Shown here: one piece after another, positions 31,855 to 40,243 of the stretch
Layout: each line of letters begins with the position of its first letter
Numbering within the stretch: position 1 is the first letter of the stretch
Assembly: GCF_030464885.1 (NCBI RefSeq)
Contig: NZ_JALPRJ010000011.1
Coordinates: forward strand, 62,001 to 126,000
Source of the DNA: Caballeronia sp. SEWSISQ10-4 2
GTDB lineage: Bacteria > Pseudomonadota > Gammaproteobacteria > Burkholderiales > Burkholderiaceae
DNA length: 64,000 nucleotides
Direction of reading: 5' to 3'
Program-made: the position numbers and the translations under genes
Notes under the pieces: model-generated
Database searches by the model: none
Told to the model about the DNA's origin: nothing
What the model saw: the letters and a program-made list of their open reading frames with translations, nothing else

Positions 31855-33408
31855 ATGGATAGTTTCGAGATCGACGCGAAGCGCAGGCAATGGCTGTTGG
31901 GCTCGCTGGCCGCAGGTGCCGGCCTCATCCTGCCGTGGGACTTCGCTCGTGCACAGGGGCAGGCAAGCGAGGACGTATTGAATATCGCTTATATCTCCGA
32001 CGTGCCGACCTGGGACCCGACGGCGATCACGGTGCCGCAGGCGCAATCCATCTACGAGACCGTCTTCGATTCCCCGTTGCGCTACTCGCCGAAGCTGGCG
32101 CTGGAAGCGCGCCAGATCACGGCATGGAAGTGGCAGGACACAACCGACCAGCGACTCGAAGTCACCTTGCGCGACGACATCCTGTTTCATGACGGCTCGA
32201 AACTCACGACCACCGACCTGAAATACAGCCTTCATGATCGTCCGTCCGCCGACAAGAAGCTGGCTGTCGGCGGCATGTTCCAGACGCTGAAGGACGTCGA
32301 GATCATTTCGCCCACGCGCGCCGTGCTGGTGTATGCCAAACCGACGCCGGCCGCGCCGATCTATCTCGCGTTCCTCGCCGGTTATATCGTGCCGAAGGCG
32401 TACATGGAGAAGGTCGGCACTGACGGTTTCCTGGCGAAGCCAATCGGTGCGGGACCGTACAAGCTGGTCGACTATCAACGTGGTTCGCGCATCGTGCTCG
32501 AAGCCTTCGATAAATACTGGGGCGGCGTCCCGGCCATCAAGAACGTCACGTTCCAGATCACGACGGAACCGTCGGCGCGCGTGGCAGCGGTCGAGTCCGG
32601 ACGCGCGGGCATTGCCGTGCAGATTCCGCTGCGCGAGGCGCAGCGTCTGGCAAAGACGCAGGGCATCACGACGAAGATCTATCCGTACAGTGAAATCTAC
32701 ATGCTGCGCATGCCGAACTACGTCAAGCCGTTCGACGACGAAAACGTGCGCGCGGCCATGCATTACTCCATCGATACCGCCGCGCTGTCCAAAGCGTTCT
32801 ACGGCGGCCAGGCCGTGCCGTTGTCGGTCACGGCGACGCCCGGTTCGCCTGCGGACGTGCCCGGTTTCAAGATCGGCTTCGATCCGCAACGCGCGATCGC
32901 GGCGCTGGCGAAATCGGGTTATGGCCCGAACAAACCGGTGAAGGTGCCGTTTCTCACGACCAACGGCACGTTCCCGAGCGACTACGACATGGCGCGCGCC
33001 ATCGCCGGTATGTGGCAGCGCGTGGGCATTCAGGCCGACCTCACGCAGACCACGATGGCGAAGGTCATCGGCGAGATTCAGGCGACGAAGATGAGCGGCG
33101 TGCTGCTCTATAGCTGGGCCAATTCGACCGGTGACCCCGAGAACTACACAGGCCGCATTCTCGATCCGCGCCTGCGTTTTTCCGCATGGAAAGACGATGC
33201 GCTCGCGCCGCGCGTCGAAGCGCTGATGACTGAAGTCGACGAACAAAAGCGCATGGCGGGGTATCGCGCGCTCAGTCAGGAGGCGTCGGAGAAATCGTGG
33301 GTCGTGCCCTTGCTGCAGGCTGTGACCACGATTGCGTATCGATCGAATATCGACGTGAAGACGTTCGATAGCGGCTATATCCTGCCTGTCGAATACAAGC
33401 GCAAGTGA
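31855..33408 (+). CDS. Oligopeptide-type ABC substrate-binding protein with twin-arginine-like signal
   Basis: This is a 517-residue family 5 (DppA/OppA-like) extracellular binding protein. The N-terminus has KRRQWLLGSLAAGAGLILP, a twin-arginine-like signal. The mature part has the family pattern LRDDILFHDGSKLTTTDLKYSL, AKPIGAGPYKLVDY and DENVRAAMHYSID. ATG 31855 has AGGAG 7 bases upstream. Its likely partners are the permeases and ATPase at 22122-26001, in a different operon but under the same operator sequence. It lies 96 bp after the porin. Confidence 0.92.
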   Translation: MDSFEIDAKRRQWLLGSLAAGAGLILPWDFARAQGQASEDVLNIAYISDVPTWDPTAITVPQAQSIYETVFDSPLRYSPKLALEARQITAWKWQDTTDQRLEVTLRDDILFHDGSKLTTTDLKYSLHDRPSADKKLAVGGMFQTLKDVEIISPTRAVLVYAKPTPAAPIYLAFLAGYIVPKAYMEKVGTDGFLAKPIGAGPYKLVDYQRGSRIVLEAFDKYWGGVPAIKNVTFQITTEPSARVAAVESGRAGIAVQIPLREAQRLAKTQGITTKIYPYSEIYMLRMPNYVKPFDDENVRAAMHYSIDTAALSKAFYGGQAVPLSVTATPGSPADVPGFKIGFDPQRAIAALAKSGYGPNKPVKVPFLTTNGTFPSDYDMARAIAGMWQRVGIQADLTQTTMAKVIGEIQATKMSGVLLYSWANSTGDPENYTGRILDPRLRFSAWKDDALAPRVEALMTEVDEQKRMAGYRALSQEASEKSWVVPLLQAVTTIAYRSNIDVKTFDSGYILPVEYKRK

Positions 33409-33460
33409 TATCGGGTCCCTCGATTCGAGTCCCTATTACCCTATTAACCAGGAGCATGCG

Positions 33461-34177
33461 ATGCAGATTGAAGATTCCGTCGCCTTCGTGTCCGGCGCCA
33501 ATCGCGGCGTGGGCGCGCGCTTTGTCACGAGCCTGCTCGAAGGCGGCGCGCGCAAGGTGTACGCTGCCGCACGCGATTGCGCAGCACTCGCGCCGGGCGA
33601 CTCGCGGATTGTCCCGATCACGCTCGACATCACGGATCCTGAACAGGTGGCGCAAGCCGCCGCCGCGGCAGGCGATGTCACGCTGCTGATCAACAACGCC
33701 GGCATCAACCGGCTTGAGCGAGCCATTCTTCCCCGGGACCACGCCGCCGCCCGCGCCGAAATGGAGGTGAACTACTTCGGCACGCTCGCCATGTGCCGCG
33801 CATTCGCGCCCGCGCTGATCGCCAATCGCGGCGCGGTTGTCAACATGCTGTCCATCCTCGCGCGCGTCGCCTTGCCCATGATGGGTTCGTTGTGCGCGTC
33901 GAAGGCGGCTGCGTTACGGATGACCGAATGCCTGCGCGCCGAGCTCGCGGAACATCACGTGCGCGTACTCGCCGTCTTGCCCGGTGCGATCGATACCGAC
34001 ATGAGCCGCGACTTTCCGCCGCCGAAGCTTTCTGTAAACGAAGTGGTCGATGCCGTGTTCGCCGCGCTCGCGAACGGTCCCGACGAAGTGTATGTTGGCG
34101 GCATGGCGCAGGGCGTCAGTGCGGGTCTCGCGGCCGATCGCGATGCAGTACAAAAGCAGTTCGCGGGTTATCTTTGA
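33461..34177 (+). CDS. Short-chain dehydrogenase-like protein lacking the catalytic Tyr
   Basis: This 238-residue protein has the SDR fold: SGANRGVGAR (nucleotide loop), NNAG at 78-81 and the Ser motif at Ser-131. At the position of the catalytic Tyr, 13 residues after Ser-131, there is Leu-144, while Lys-148 is kept (LCASK). True SDR chemistry is therefore doubtful; it may be a non-oxidoreductase, use another residue, or be a pseudo-enzyme. The gene follows the binding protein by 52 bp and precedes the dienelactone hydrolase fusion, so it belongs to the porin operon. Confidence 0.85.
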   Translation: MQIEDSVAFVSGANRGVGARFVTSLLEGGARKVYAAARDCAALAPGDSRIVPITLDITDPEQVAQAAAAAGDVTLLINNAGINRLERAILPRDHAAARAEMEVNYFGTLAMCRAFAPALIANRGAVVNMLSILARVALPMMGSLCASKAAALRMTECLRAELAEHHVRVLAVLPGAIDTDMSRDFPPPKLSVNEVVDAVFAALANGPDEVYVGGMAQGVSAGLAADRDAVQKQFAGYL

Positions 34178-34199
34178 ACGTCGAACAAGGAGAGAGATG

Positions 34200-35438
34200 A
34201 TGAGCGGTCAGACAATACAGGTGACGGCGCACGACGGCGGCAAGTTCGCGGCGTATCTCGCGAAGCCCGCGCAAGGGTCCGGTCCCGGCCTCGTGTTGCT
34301 TCAGGAGATTTTCGGCATCAACGGGTACATGAAATCGATGGCCGACCGCTACGCCGAGGAAGGCTACGTGGTGCTCGTTCCCGATTTATTCTGGCGCATG
34401 AAGCCGGGCGTCGAGCTCGGCTACAGCGAAGCGGATTTCAAGGAAGCGCTCGGTTACAACGAAAGGCTCGACGAAGAGAGCGCGGTCAACGATATTGCCG
34501 CGACCCTCGCCGCGATTCGCGCATTGCCTGAGCAGGCAGGCAAGGTCGGCACGATCGGTTACTGCCTGGGCGGCCGTCTTGCGATGCTCGCAGCCGCGCG
34601 CACCGATGTGGATTGCGCCGTGAGCTATTACGGCGTGGGACTCGATGCATACACGAGCAAGATCCCGGCGATTCACTGTCCGATGATCTTCCACTTCGCC
34701 GAGAACGACGTGATGACGCCGACCGCATCGCGTGAAAAGATCGTCGCGGCGCTGAAGGAAAAAGCATCGATTGAAACCTATGTGTACCCGGGTTGCGATC
34801 ACGCATTCGCCACGCCCGAGCGCGAGCACTTCGACAAACCCGCGGCCATGATGGCGTATTCGCGGACCATGGCGATGCTGCGCAAAGTGCTCGGTCCCGT
34901 GTACGACCTGAACCAGCTTTGGGAGATGCATTGCTACTACGAATTCGGCACGCGTGACGTCAACGCCGTCATGCCGACCATGGTGGCGCAGCCTTACGTC
35001 AACCACGTTCCCACGATGACAGGCGGCGTGGGCCACGACCAACTGAAGCGTTTCTACAAGTACCATTTCGTCGATTCGAATCCCGCCGATACGCGCTTGA
35101 TTCCGGTGTCGCGCACTATCGGCGCGGATCGCGTGGTCGACGAGTTCGTGTTCTGTGCAACGCACGATCGCGAAATCGACTGGCTGCTGCCGGGGCTCAA
35201 GCCGACCGGAAAATACTTCGAAGTGCCCATGCTCGCGGTCATCTGTTTTCGCGGCGACAAGCTGTATAACGAGCATATCTACTGGGACCAGGCATCTGTG
35301 CTGGTGCAGATCGGCGTGCTCGATCCGACGGGCTTGCCGGTTGCCGGCATTCAGACCGCCAAGAAGATGGTCGATGAAACCTTGCCGACGAATACGTTGA
35401 TGCCGAACTGGGCATCGAGTGAAGGCAAGCCGGTTTGA
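34200..35438 (+). CDS. Dienelactone hydrolase fused to a SnoaL-like domain
   Basis: This 412-residue protein has two modules. Residues about 1-230 are a dienelactone hydrolase: QEIFGINGY, then TIGYCLGG with the catalytic Cys, AENDVMTP with the Asp, and CDHAFATP with the His. Residues about 245-410 resemble a SnoaL/NTF2-like domain (WEMHCYYEFGTRDVNAVMPTMV...DRVVDEFVFCATHD). Such two-domain proteins are annotated carboxymethylenebutenolidase-like. ATG 34200 has AAGGAG 7 bases upstream. It may open a lactone formed in the pathway. It is the last gene of the porin operon. Confidence 0.9.
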   Translation: MSGQTIQVTAHDGGKFAAYLAKPAQGSGPGLVLLQEIFGINGYMKSMADRYAEEGYVVLVPDLFWRMKPGVELGYSEADFKEALGYNERLDEESAVNDIAATLAAIRALPEQAGKVGTIGYCLGGRLAMLAAARTDVDCAVSYYGVGLDAYTSKIPAIHCPMIFHFAENDVMTPTASREKIVAALKEKASIETYVYPGCDHAFATPEREHFDKPAAMMAYSRTMAMLRKVLGPVYDLNQLWEMHCYYEFGTRDVNAVMPTMVAQPYVNHVPTMTGGVGHDQLKRFYKYHFVDSNPADTRLIPVSRTIGADRVVDEFVFCATHDREIDWLLPGLKPTGKYFEVPMLAVICFRGDKLYNEHIYWDQASVLVQIGVLDPTGLPVAGIQTAKKMVDETLPTNTLMPNWASSEGKPV

Positions 35439-35447
35439 TTCGGTAAC

Positions 35448-35476
35448 GGCGACGGGACCATACAACCCCCGTCGCC
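35448..35476. terminator. Convergent hairpin between the DLH fusion and iacE
   Basis: The arms GGCGACGGG (35448-35456) and CCCGTCGCC (35468-35476) form a 9-bp perfect stem with an 11-base loop. It sits between two convergent stops (35438 and 35492). There is no T-run, so it may slow rather than fully end transcription. Confidence 0.5.
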
Positions 35477-35491
35477 TGAGAGGCCGAAACT

Positions 35492-36235
35492 TCAGCGCAT
35501 GAACAAGCCGCCGTTCACATCCCAGCACGCGCCGTTTGCGAAGTACGCATTCTCCGCGGCGAGCGTGACTGCCACATCGGCGACGTAATCGGCCGAGCCA
35601 AGACGTCCGCCTGGAATACTCGCGATGACCGCGTTCAATTTGTCGGCGGGCACGCTTTCATGAACTATGGCCAAGTCCATCGGGCCGGGCGAAATCGCAT
35701 TGACCGTGACGCCGCGCGAGGCGAGGTCACGGGCGAAAACCTTGGTAAGCGTAATGACGCCGCCCTTCGATGCCGCGTAGTGCGCACCCGTTGCAGAGCC
35801 CCCATTCTGCCCCGCGAGCGACGCGATATTGACGATGCGCCCGGCGCCTGCATCGGCAAAATGCTGGCCGAAGACCTGGCAGCCGAACAACACACTGCGC
35901 AGATTCACCTGGATCACGTGGTCGAATTGCTCCGCTGTGATCTCCATCACCGGCACGACCTTCGACGCGCCCGCGTTGTTGATCAACGCGTCGATGCGTT
36001 GCCACTTGTTCAGGATCGCACCGCGCGCGGCTTCGAAATCAGCCTTCGATGTCACGTCGAGATTCAACGCAAACGCCGTCGAATGATCGGCGCTGAGTTC
36101 GCCCGCCAGGTCTTGCGCGGCGTTGAAGGCAATGTCGCCGATCGCCACGCGATATCCCGAATCGTGAAAGCGCCGCGCAATGACCGCGCCGAGACCCCGC
36201 GCCGCGCCGGTGACGAGGACAACCCTGTCCGTCAT
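35492..36235 (-). CDS. iacE: Short-chain dehydrogenase/reductase, IacE-like
   Basis: This is a 247-residue classical SDR: TGAARGLG nucleotide loop near residues 9-16, NNAG, Ser in NIASLAG, and the intact YAASK active site. The C-terminus DVNGGLFMR fits the family. ATG 36235 has GGAGG 4 bases upstream; the upstream ATG 36250 only overlaps the amidase stop. It is the last gene of the minus-strand operon (iacC-D-B-I-H-E order). In described iac pathways IacE is an SDR acting on an early hydroxylated indole-acetate product. The assignment rests on gene-set composition. Confidence 0.7.
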   Translation of the reverse strand: MTDRVVLVTGAARGLGAVIARRFHDSGYRVAIGDIAFNAAQDLAGELSADHSTAFALNLDVTSKADFEAARGAILNKWQRIDALINNAGASKVVPVMEITAEQFDHVIQVNLRSVLFGCQVFGQHFADAGAGRIVNIASLAGQNGGSATGAHYAASKGGVITLTKVFARDLASRGVTVNAISPGPMDLAIVHESVPADKLNAVIASIPGGRLGSADYVADVAVTLAAENAYFANGACWDVNGGLFMR

Positions 36236-36246
36236 GCTGCCTCCGA

Positions 36247-37398
36247 TCATTGAGCGAGCGCGCCTTCAAAACAAACTTCAAAACGAGCCTCGAAGCACGC
36301 AGCGATGGCACACACGAGTTCGTCCGCACCCTTGCGCCCGACGATCTGCAACCCTGCACGCAGAGGCGAACCGGCTATCGGCAGCGGCAGGCTGAGCGCT
36401 GGATGACCGCTGAGATTGAACGGCCGGATCAACGATGACATGGCAATCACCGGCGTGCCGTTCCTCGCCGCCTCGAGTGTGATCGGCAGCGCGGGCAGCG
36501 TCGGCAGCACGATGGCATCGACGCTTTGCAACGCATGATCGACCTCGGCGGTGAAGCGCGTGCGCACCGATTCCGCGACGGCCAAGTCTGCCTCTGTCGT
36601 CTTCGACGCAGCGCGCAGGCGCGCGTCAAGATCCGCGCCGAGCTTGCCGGTCTCAAGCAGATGCCCGAACGCTGCCCACGTTTCGGCGTTGATCACGGTC
36701 AGCCCGGCATCGAAAGCGGCGCGCAGGTTGAGCAATTCGATACTTCGCGATGCGAAGCCTGCGAGCGATGGCGCGGTTGTCACGGCGTCACTGATCTCGC
36801 GGGTTGCATCGACGGACACCACGCCGATCCTGAGCGAAGATGGCAACGTGTTCGCCACGCCTTCATCGAAACCGGGAGCGATAGCCGCCATCACGTCGAT
36901 CAGCGTCAGCATCTCGCGCGCAAACGGTCCGACGCAATCGAGCGTGGTCCGTGCGGGCGCGACGCCGCGTCGCGACACACGCCCGAACGTCGGCTTCATG
37001 CCGATCACGCCGCAGCACGCCGCCGGACCGCGCACGGAGCCGCCGGTGTCGGTGCCGAGCGCCGCACTCGACAGATGCAACCCGACCGCCGCCGCCGATC
37101 CGCTCGACGAGCCGCCGGGAATGAGCGTCTCATCTTGCGGATTATCGGGTGTGCCGGTGTAGTCGTTGATTCCGGTCATGCCGAACGCGAGCTCGTGCAT
37201 GTTGGTCTTGCCGACCACTCGCCAGCCCTGCGCGAGCAGGCGGTCCACCACCTCCGCATGACGTTCCGCCGGCGGTGCGTCAGCCAGCGCGCGGCTTGCC
37301 GCCGTTGTCGGATAACCCGCTACGTCAATGGTGTCCTTGAGCGCAATGGACGGGCCGTCGGCGTCGCCAAGCGTAAATTCGCTGATGAATTCGTTCAT
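36247..37398 (-). CDS. iacH: Amidase signature family enzyme, IacH-like
   Basis: This is a 383-residue amidase. The Ser-cisSer-Lys triad is seen as Lys-21 (ALKDT), cis-Ser in GGSSSGS at 95-101, and Ser-121 in DTGGSVRGPAACCG. It is shorter than the roughly 470 residues of many amidases. The start overlaps the preceding SnoaL-like gene by 4 bp. IacH of auxin catabolism is an amidase-family protein, and an amidase next to SnoaL and IacB-like genes is characteristic of iac loci. The cleaved bond is not known from sequence; it may open an oxidised indole ring. Confidence 0.72.
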   Translation of the reverse strand: MNEFISEFTLGDADGPSIALKDTIDVAGYPTTAASRALADAPPAERHAEVVDRLLAQGWRVVGKTNMHELAFGMTGINDYTGTPDNPQDETLIPGGSSSGSAAAVGLHLSSAALGTDTGGSVRGPAACCGVIGMKPTFGRVSRRGVAPARTTLDCVGPFAREMLTLIDVMAAIAPGFDEGVANTLPSSLRIGVVSVDATREISDAVTTAPSLAGFASRSIELLNLRAAFDAGLTVINAETWAAFGHLLETGKLGADLDARLRAASKTTEADLAVAESVRTRFTAEVDHALQSVDAIVLPTLPALPITLEAARNGTPVIAMSSLIRPFNLSGHPALSLPLPIAGSPLRAGLQIVGRKGADELVCAIAACFEARFEVCFEGALAQ

Positions 37399-37949
37399 TG
37401 CCGAAGGGTGCCGGGGGCGCCGGTGGGAGAGGGATGAACCTGCCAGGGTGCATCGAACAGGCGCTGCGTACGGAAATGCCTGATGAGCCAGCTCTTGCCA
37501 TCGGCAGCCGGCACGAAATCCACTTCAAGTCTCGCGGATATCAACTCGGCGCCGCCCGTCACATAGCCCGATGCCTGCAACATGATCCAGCGTCCCGTGG
37601 CCTGCGTCGCACGGGCATCGACGTCGATTGTTTCCGATGTCAGGAAGTGCGTGTTGACGCGAAAATGCGGCGTGGGCGGCAGATAGCGCGCAAGCATCGC
37701 GACGATCGATTCGCGTCCGGTGAGCGCGCCGAACTTTTCTGCGTACTGCGGGCCGATGCCTTGCCACACGGCGTCTTCGCTGAACAGCGCGGCAAGCGTC
37801 TCGTTCTGAAAGCCGCCCGATGGAACGTCGCACAGCGCCATGTATCGCGTCATGGTCCGGCGTACCGCGCGCTCAGCCTCGAGCACGGCGAGCCGGGCTG
37901 TCATCTCGGCCAGCATCTCGTTCATCGCATGGTTCGACGGCTCGTTCAT
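37395..37949 (-). CDS. iacI: SnoaL-like (NTF2-fold) protein, IacI-like
   Basis: This 184-residue protein has the SnoaL-like domain pattern: AERAVRRTMTRYMALCDVP, then ALFSEDAVWQGIGPQYAEKFGALTGRESIVAMLARYL and HFLTSETIDVDA with a C-terminal beta sheet. NTF2-fold proteins are cyclases, hydrolases or accessory subunits. ATG 37949 overlaps the preceding stop (ATGA) and is preferred over ATG 37925. Its 3' end overlaps the amidase start by 4 bp, so the genes are co-translated. It matches IacI by family and position. Confidence 0.68.
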   Translation of the reverse strand: MNEPSNHAMNEMLAEMTARLAVLEAERAVRRTMTRYMALCDVPSGGFQNETLAALFSEDAVWQGIGPQYAEKFGALTGRESIVAMLARYLPPTPHFRVNTHFLTSETIDVDARATQATGRWIMLQASGYVTGGAELISARLEVDFVPAADGKSWLIRHFRTQRLFDAPWQVHPSPTGAPGTLRQ

Positions 37950-38311
37950 GTCGGGTTCGGCACGGTCAGTGCGCGGCCTACGCGGGCTTCGATCTTGCCG
38001 TAGCGCCACAGGTTGTATTCGCCCACGGGCGTGGTCCGGTACAGGTTGCAGACGGCTGCCGCTGTGTCGAAGCTCGCGACATCGGCCATGATGTAGAAGG
38101 TCCACGGCGCGCTGTCGGCCTGACCCACGACGAGCCGGTCGTCGTCCATGATGCCGAGGACCTTGACCCCTTCCATGGCTTCGATACTCTTCAACATGAC
38201 GCCGTACGCCTGCCAGACCGCGCTAATCTGCTCGCGCGGAAGGTCGAAGAAATTCTGGGTTACGCCGCAGCAAAACAGTACGCGCAGAGGCAACGATACG
38301 TTGTCCACCAT
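37946..38311 (-). CDS. iacB: Small uncharacterised protein, IacB-like
   Basis: This 121-residue protein has an alpha-beta pattern (VLFCCGVTQNFFDLP, then MEGVKVLGIMDDDRLVVGQ and YIMADVASFDTAAAVCNLYRTTPVG) that suggests a ferredoxin-like dimeric barrel. I do not recognise a characterised function. ATG 38311 has GGGAG upstream on the coding strand; GTG 38335 overlaps the previous gene's stop and is less likely. Its place between the dioxygenase and SnoaL/amidase genes fits IacB, a small protein of unknown role in iac clusters. Confidence 0.65.
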   Translation of the reverse strand: MVDNVSLPLRVLFCCGVTQNFFDLPREQISAVWQAYGVMLKSIEAMEGVKVLGIMDDDRLVVGQADSAPWTFYIMADVASFDTAAAVCNLYRTTPVGEYNLWRYGKIEARVGRALTVPNPT

Positions 38312-38334
38312 GGTGGATTTCTCCCGGGAGTGCA

Positions 38335-38832
38335 CTAGAGCAGGAAACCGATCGCGCTGAGCGCGTCGGTGGAATCGATCAGCCTGACGACCTTCTGCTC
38401 GATGCGCGGTTCATCGCCGGACAGGTTGATGCGATGCTCCACGTCCGCCGCAAACAGCGTGGCGACACCGCGCTTGTACGCCACGACCACCTGCGCGGAG
38501 CGTACGTCGACCGTGTCCGCCGAGTCGCTCGTCATCGTGAAGCGCGACACGGTGCGTACCGTGCGCGCGGCGTCGGTGACGGACGGTGAATAACCCGAGC
38601 TCAGCCGTTGCACGCGTAAGGCTCGCATGTGGTGATCGTCGTAGACGTAGTTCAGTGTTGATGCGAAGTCGGTCGCCGCCGGGTCGATGGGAACCACGTA
38701 GAAGCCTTTGGGCGACCACAGTTCCAGCCACGCGCGATAATCCTTTCGATCCAGAAGTTCGGCTTCACGCCAGATGAACTGCACGGCTTTCGCAAACGCG
38801 GGGTGCGTGAAGAGGGCGTTGGTATCGTCCAT
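38335..38832 (-). CDS. iacD: Rieske dioxygenase beta (small) subunit, IacD-like
   Basis: This 165-residue protein is a ring-hydroxylating dioxygenase beta subunit: FIWREAELLDRKDYRAWLELWSPKGFYVVPID at the start, then YDDHHMRALRVQRLSSG and YKRGVATLFAADVEHRI. It forms a hetero-oligomer with the alpha subunit encoded just upstream. The start codon is 1 bp after the alpha stop, and GGAG lies in the end of alpha. The beta subunit is structural and does not carry metal. Confidence 0.8.
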   Translation of the reverse strand: MDDTNALFTHPAFAKAVQFIWREAELLDRKDYRAWLELWSPKGFYVVPIDPAATDFASTLNYVYDDHHMRALRVQRLSSGYSPSVTDAARTVRTVSRFTMTSDSADTVDVRSAQVVVAYKRGVATLFAADVEHRINLSGDEPRIEQKVVRLIDSTDALSAIGFLL

Positions 38833-38833
38833 G

Positions 38834-40126
38834 TTATTGCTGCTCCATCATCTCGCGCCATTTCGCGTAGGCGGCGCGCATGCCGGTTTCGTCGGTGGCA
38901 TGCGCCGTTTTTTCGCCGTTCGCTGCCGTGGTTTCGCGGTTCAATCCGCGATTGACGAGGATCGGTACATCGGGTCCGGCATGCGAGCCGCGTTGCACGC
39001 GCTCCCATGCTTCGGCGTCGTCGGGGCTGCCAAAACCGAATGGGCCCTGGAAATGTTCATGCACGCGCAAGCGCGCCCGGTTTGCTTCCTCCGGGCCGCC
39101 GTCCATGCCGAGTGCAACATGACGGATCTCGGTTTCCTCGACCGAAATGGGCCGCAGCACGCGGAAAAACGCCATCGACAAGGCCAGGTTGGGAAACAGG
39201 TTCAGATTGAAGCCGACGCCCATCAGCGAGCGAACGATTCGCCTCACCTGATCGGGCGGGGAGTCTTTCGCCAGAGACTCGGCCAGTGCCTCGTAGCGCG
39301 CCGGAATCGGCGCGCCGTTGTCTTCATCCAGGTCGACGATCTCAGGCACCAGGACAGCAAGACTATGGCCATTGCCAAGTGAGCGGCAAAACGCTTTGTC
39401 GCTGGTCATGAAGCTGGTAATGGCGGCAGCGGTTTCGTCGTCGATGGTCTTCATCCACGACTTGTGGACGACCGGGAAGTGATACAGGTCGGTCGTGTTT
39501 TCAAGCTGGATCTTCCAGTTGCCCTTGAACTTGAACTTGTGTTCGCCGTTCGCCTTGACCGGATATCCCGCGCCCTGTTTCATGAACAGGTCGATCCACG
39601 GTTTCGCTCCGCCGAGAAAATCCTCGAGCGGTTCGATCGACTGGTCGAAGCTCGCGAAAATCAGCCCCTGATAGACGCCGACACGCAGGCTCTTCAGCGG
39701 CAGTTCGGTTTTATCGACGATACCTTCATAACCGTCGCCATAAGGCAGCGCGCGCAGTGCGCCGTCGAGCGCGTACGACCAGCTGTGATAAGGACAGGTA
39801 AAGCCGCGCGCGTTGCCCTTGTGCTGCTCGCATACGGTGGCGCCCCGATGGCGGCAGCGGTTCTCGAGCACATTGATTTCACCGGTCTTGTCGCGGACAA
39901 CGATCACCGGTTGGCGCCCGATTGTCGTCGTGCGGAAGTCGCCCGGTTTCGGAAGTTCGCTTTCGTGTGCAACCCAGATCCACGTCTTGTAGAAGATGCG
40001 TTCGAGCTCCGCTTCGAATATCGCAGGATCGTTATAAAGCGAGGGCGAAACGCGGTCGGCTTCGGCGCGCTTGTAGAGCGCACTCGTGTCGATGGCCTGA
40101 CAGGCCGTATTGTGAAAATCGCTCAT
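38834..40126 (-). CDS. iacC: Rieske dioxygenase alpha (large) subunit, IacC-like
   Basis: This is a 430-residue protein. The Rieske [2Fe-2S] site is Cys-91-x-His-93 ... Cys-111-x2-His-114. The catalytic mononuclear iron site is seen as D-x-Y-H-x4-H (His-216 and His-221), in TTDLYHFPVVH. It hydroxylates an aromatic ring using electrons from the reductase at 41175. It is first of a six-gene minus-strand operon (C-D-B-I-H-E). The promoter region contains the 16-bp motif at 40191-40206 and is divergent from a LysR gene. IacC is the oxygenase large subunit of auxin catabolism; a different aromatic acid is possible. Confidence 0.82.
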   Translation of the reverse strand: MSDFHNTACQAIDTSALYKRAEADRVSPSLYNDPAIFEAELERIFYKTWIWVAHESELPKPGDFRTTTIGRQPVIVVRDKTGEINVLENRCRHRGATVCEQHKGNARGFTCPYHSWSYALDGALRALPYGDGYEGIVDKTELPLKSLRVGVYQGLIFASFDQSIEPLEDFLGGAKPWIDLFMKQGAGYPVKANGEHKFKFKGNWKIQLENTTDLYHFPVVHKSWMKTIDDETAAAITSFMTSDKAFCRSLGNGHSLAVLVPEIVDLDEDNGAPIPARYEALAESLAKDSPPDQVRRIVRSLMGVGFNLNLFPNLALSMAFFRVLRPISVEETEIRHVALGMDGGPEEANRARLRVHEHFQGPFGFGSPDDAEAWERVQRGSHAGPDVPILVNRGLNRETTAANGEKTAHATDETGMRAAYAKWREMMEQQ

Positions 40127-40190
40127 CGATGACCTGAGTAAGGTGGAGGGCCGTGACGCTAGTTATGAATCAAAGTGTCGGCCGCTATTG

Positions 40191-40206
40191 CCCATAGGTC
40201 AAATTC
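40191..40206 (-). promoter_or_regulatory. Shared LysR-type motif upstream of iacC
   Basis: Read in the direction of iacC, the site is GAATTTGACCTATGGG. It lies about 64 bp before the iacC start and 37 bp before the divergent LysR start. Twelve or more of 16 positions agree with the iacA or iacF copies. LysR recognition is inferred. Confidence 0.6.
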
Positions 40207-40243
40207 ATCTAAAATTGGTAGGTCCATCAATGTGGCAAATATC

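Noticed and set aside
31762-33246. Long minus-strand frame opposite the family 5 binding protein (494 residues)
   Set aside because: It is a shadow frame, as shown by the strong binding-protein homology on the plus strand and the lack of a ribosome-binding site.
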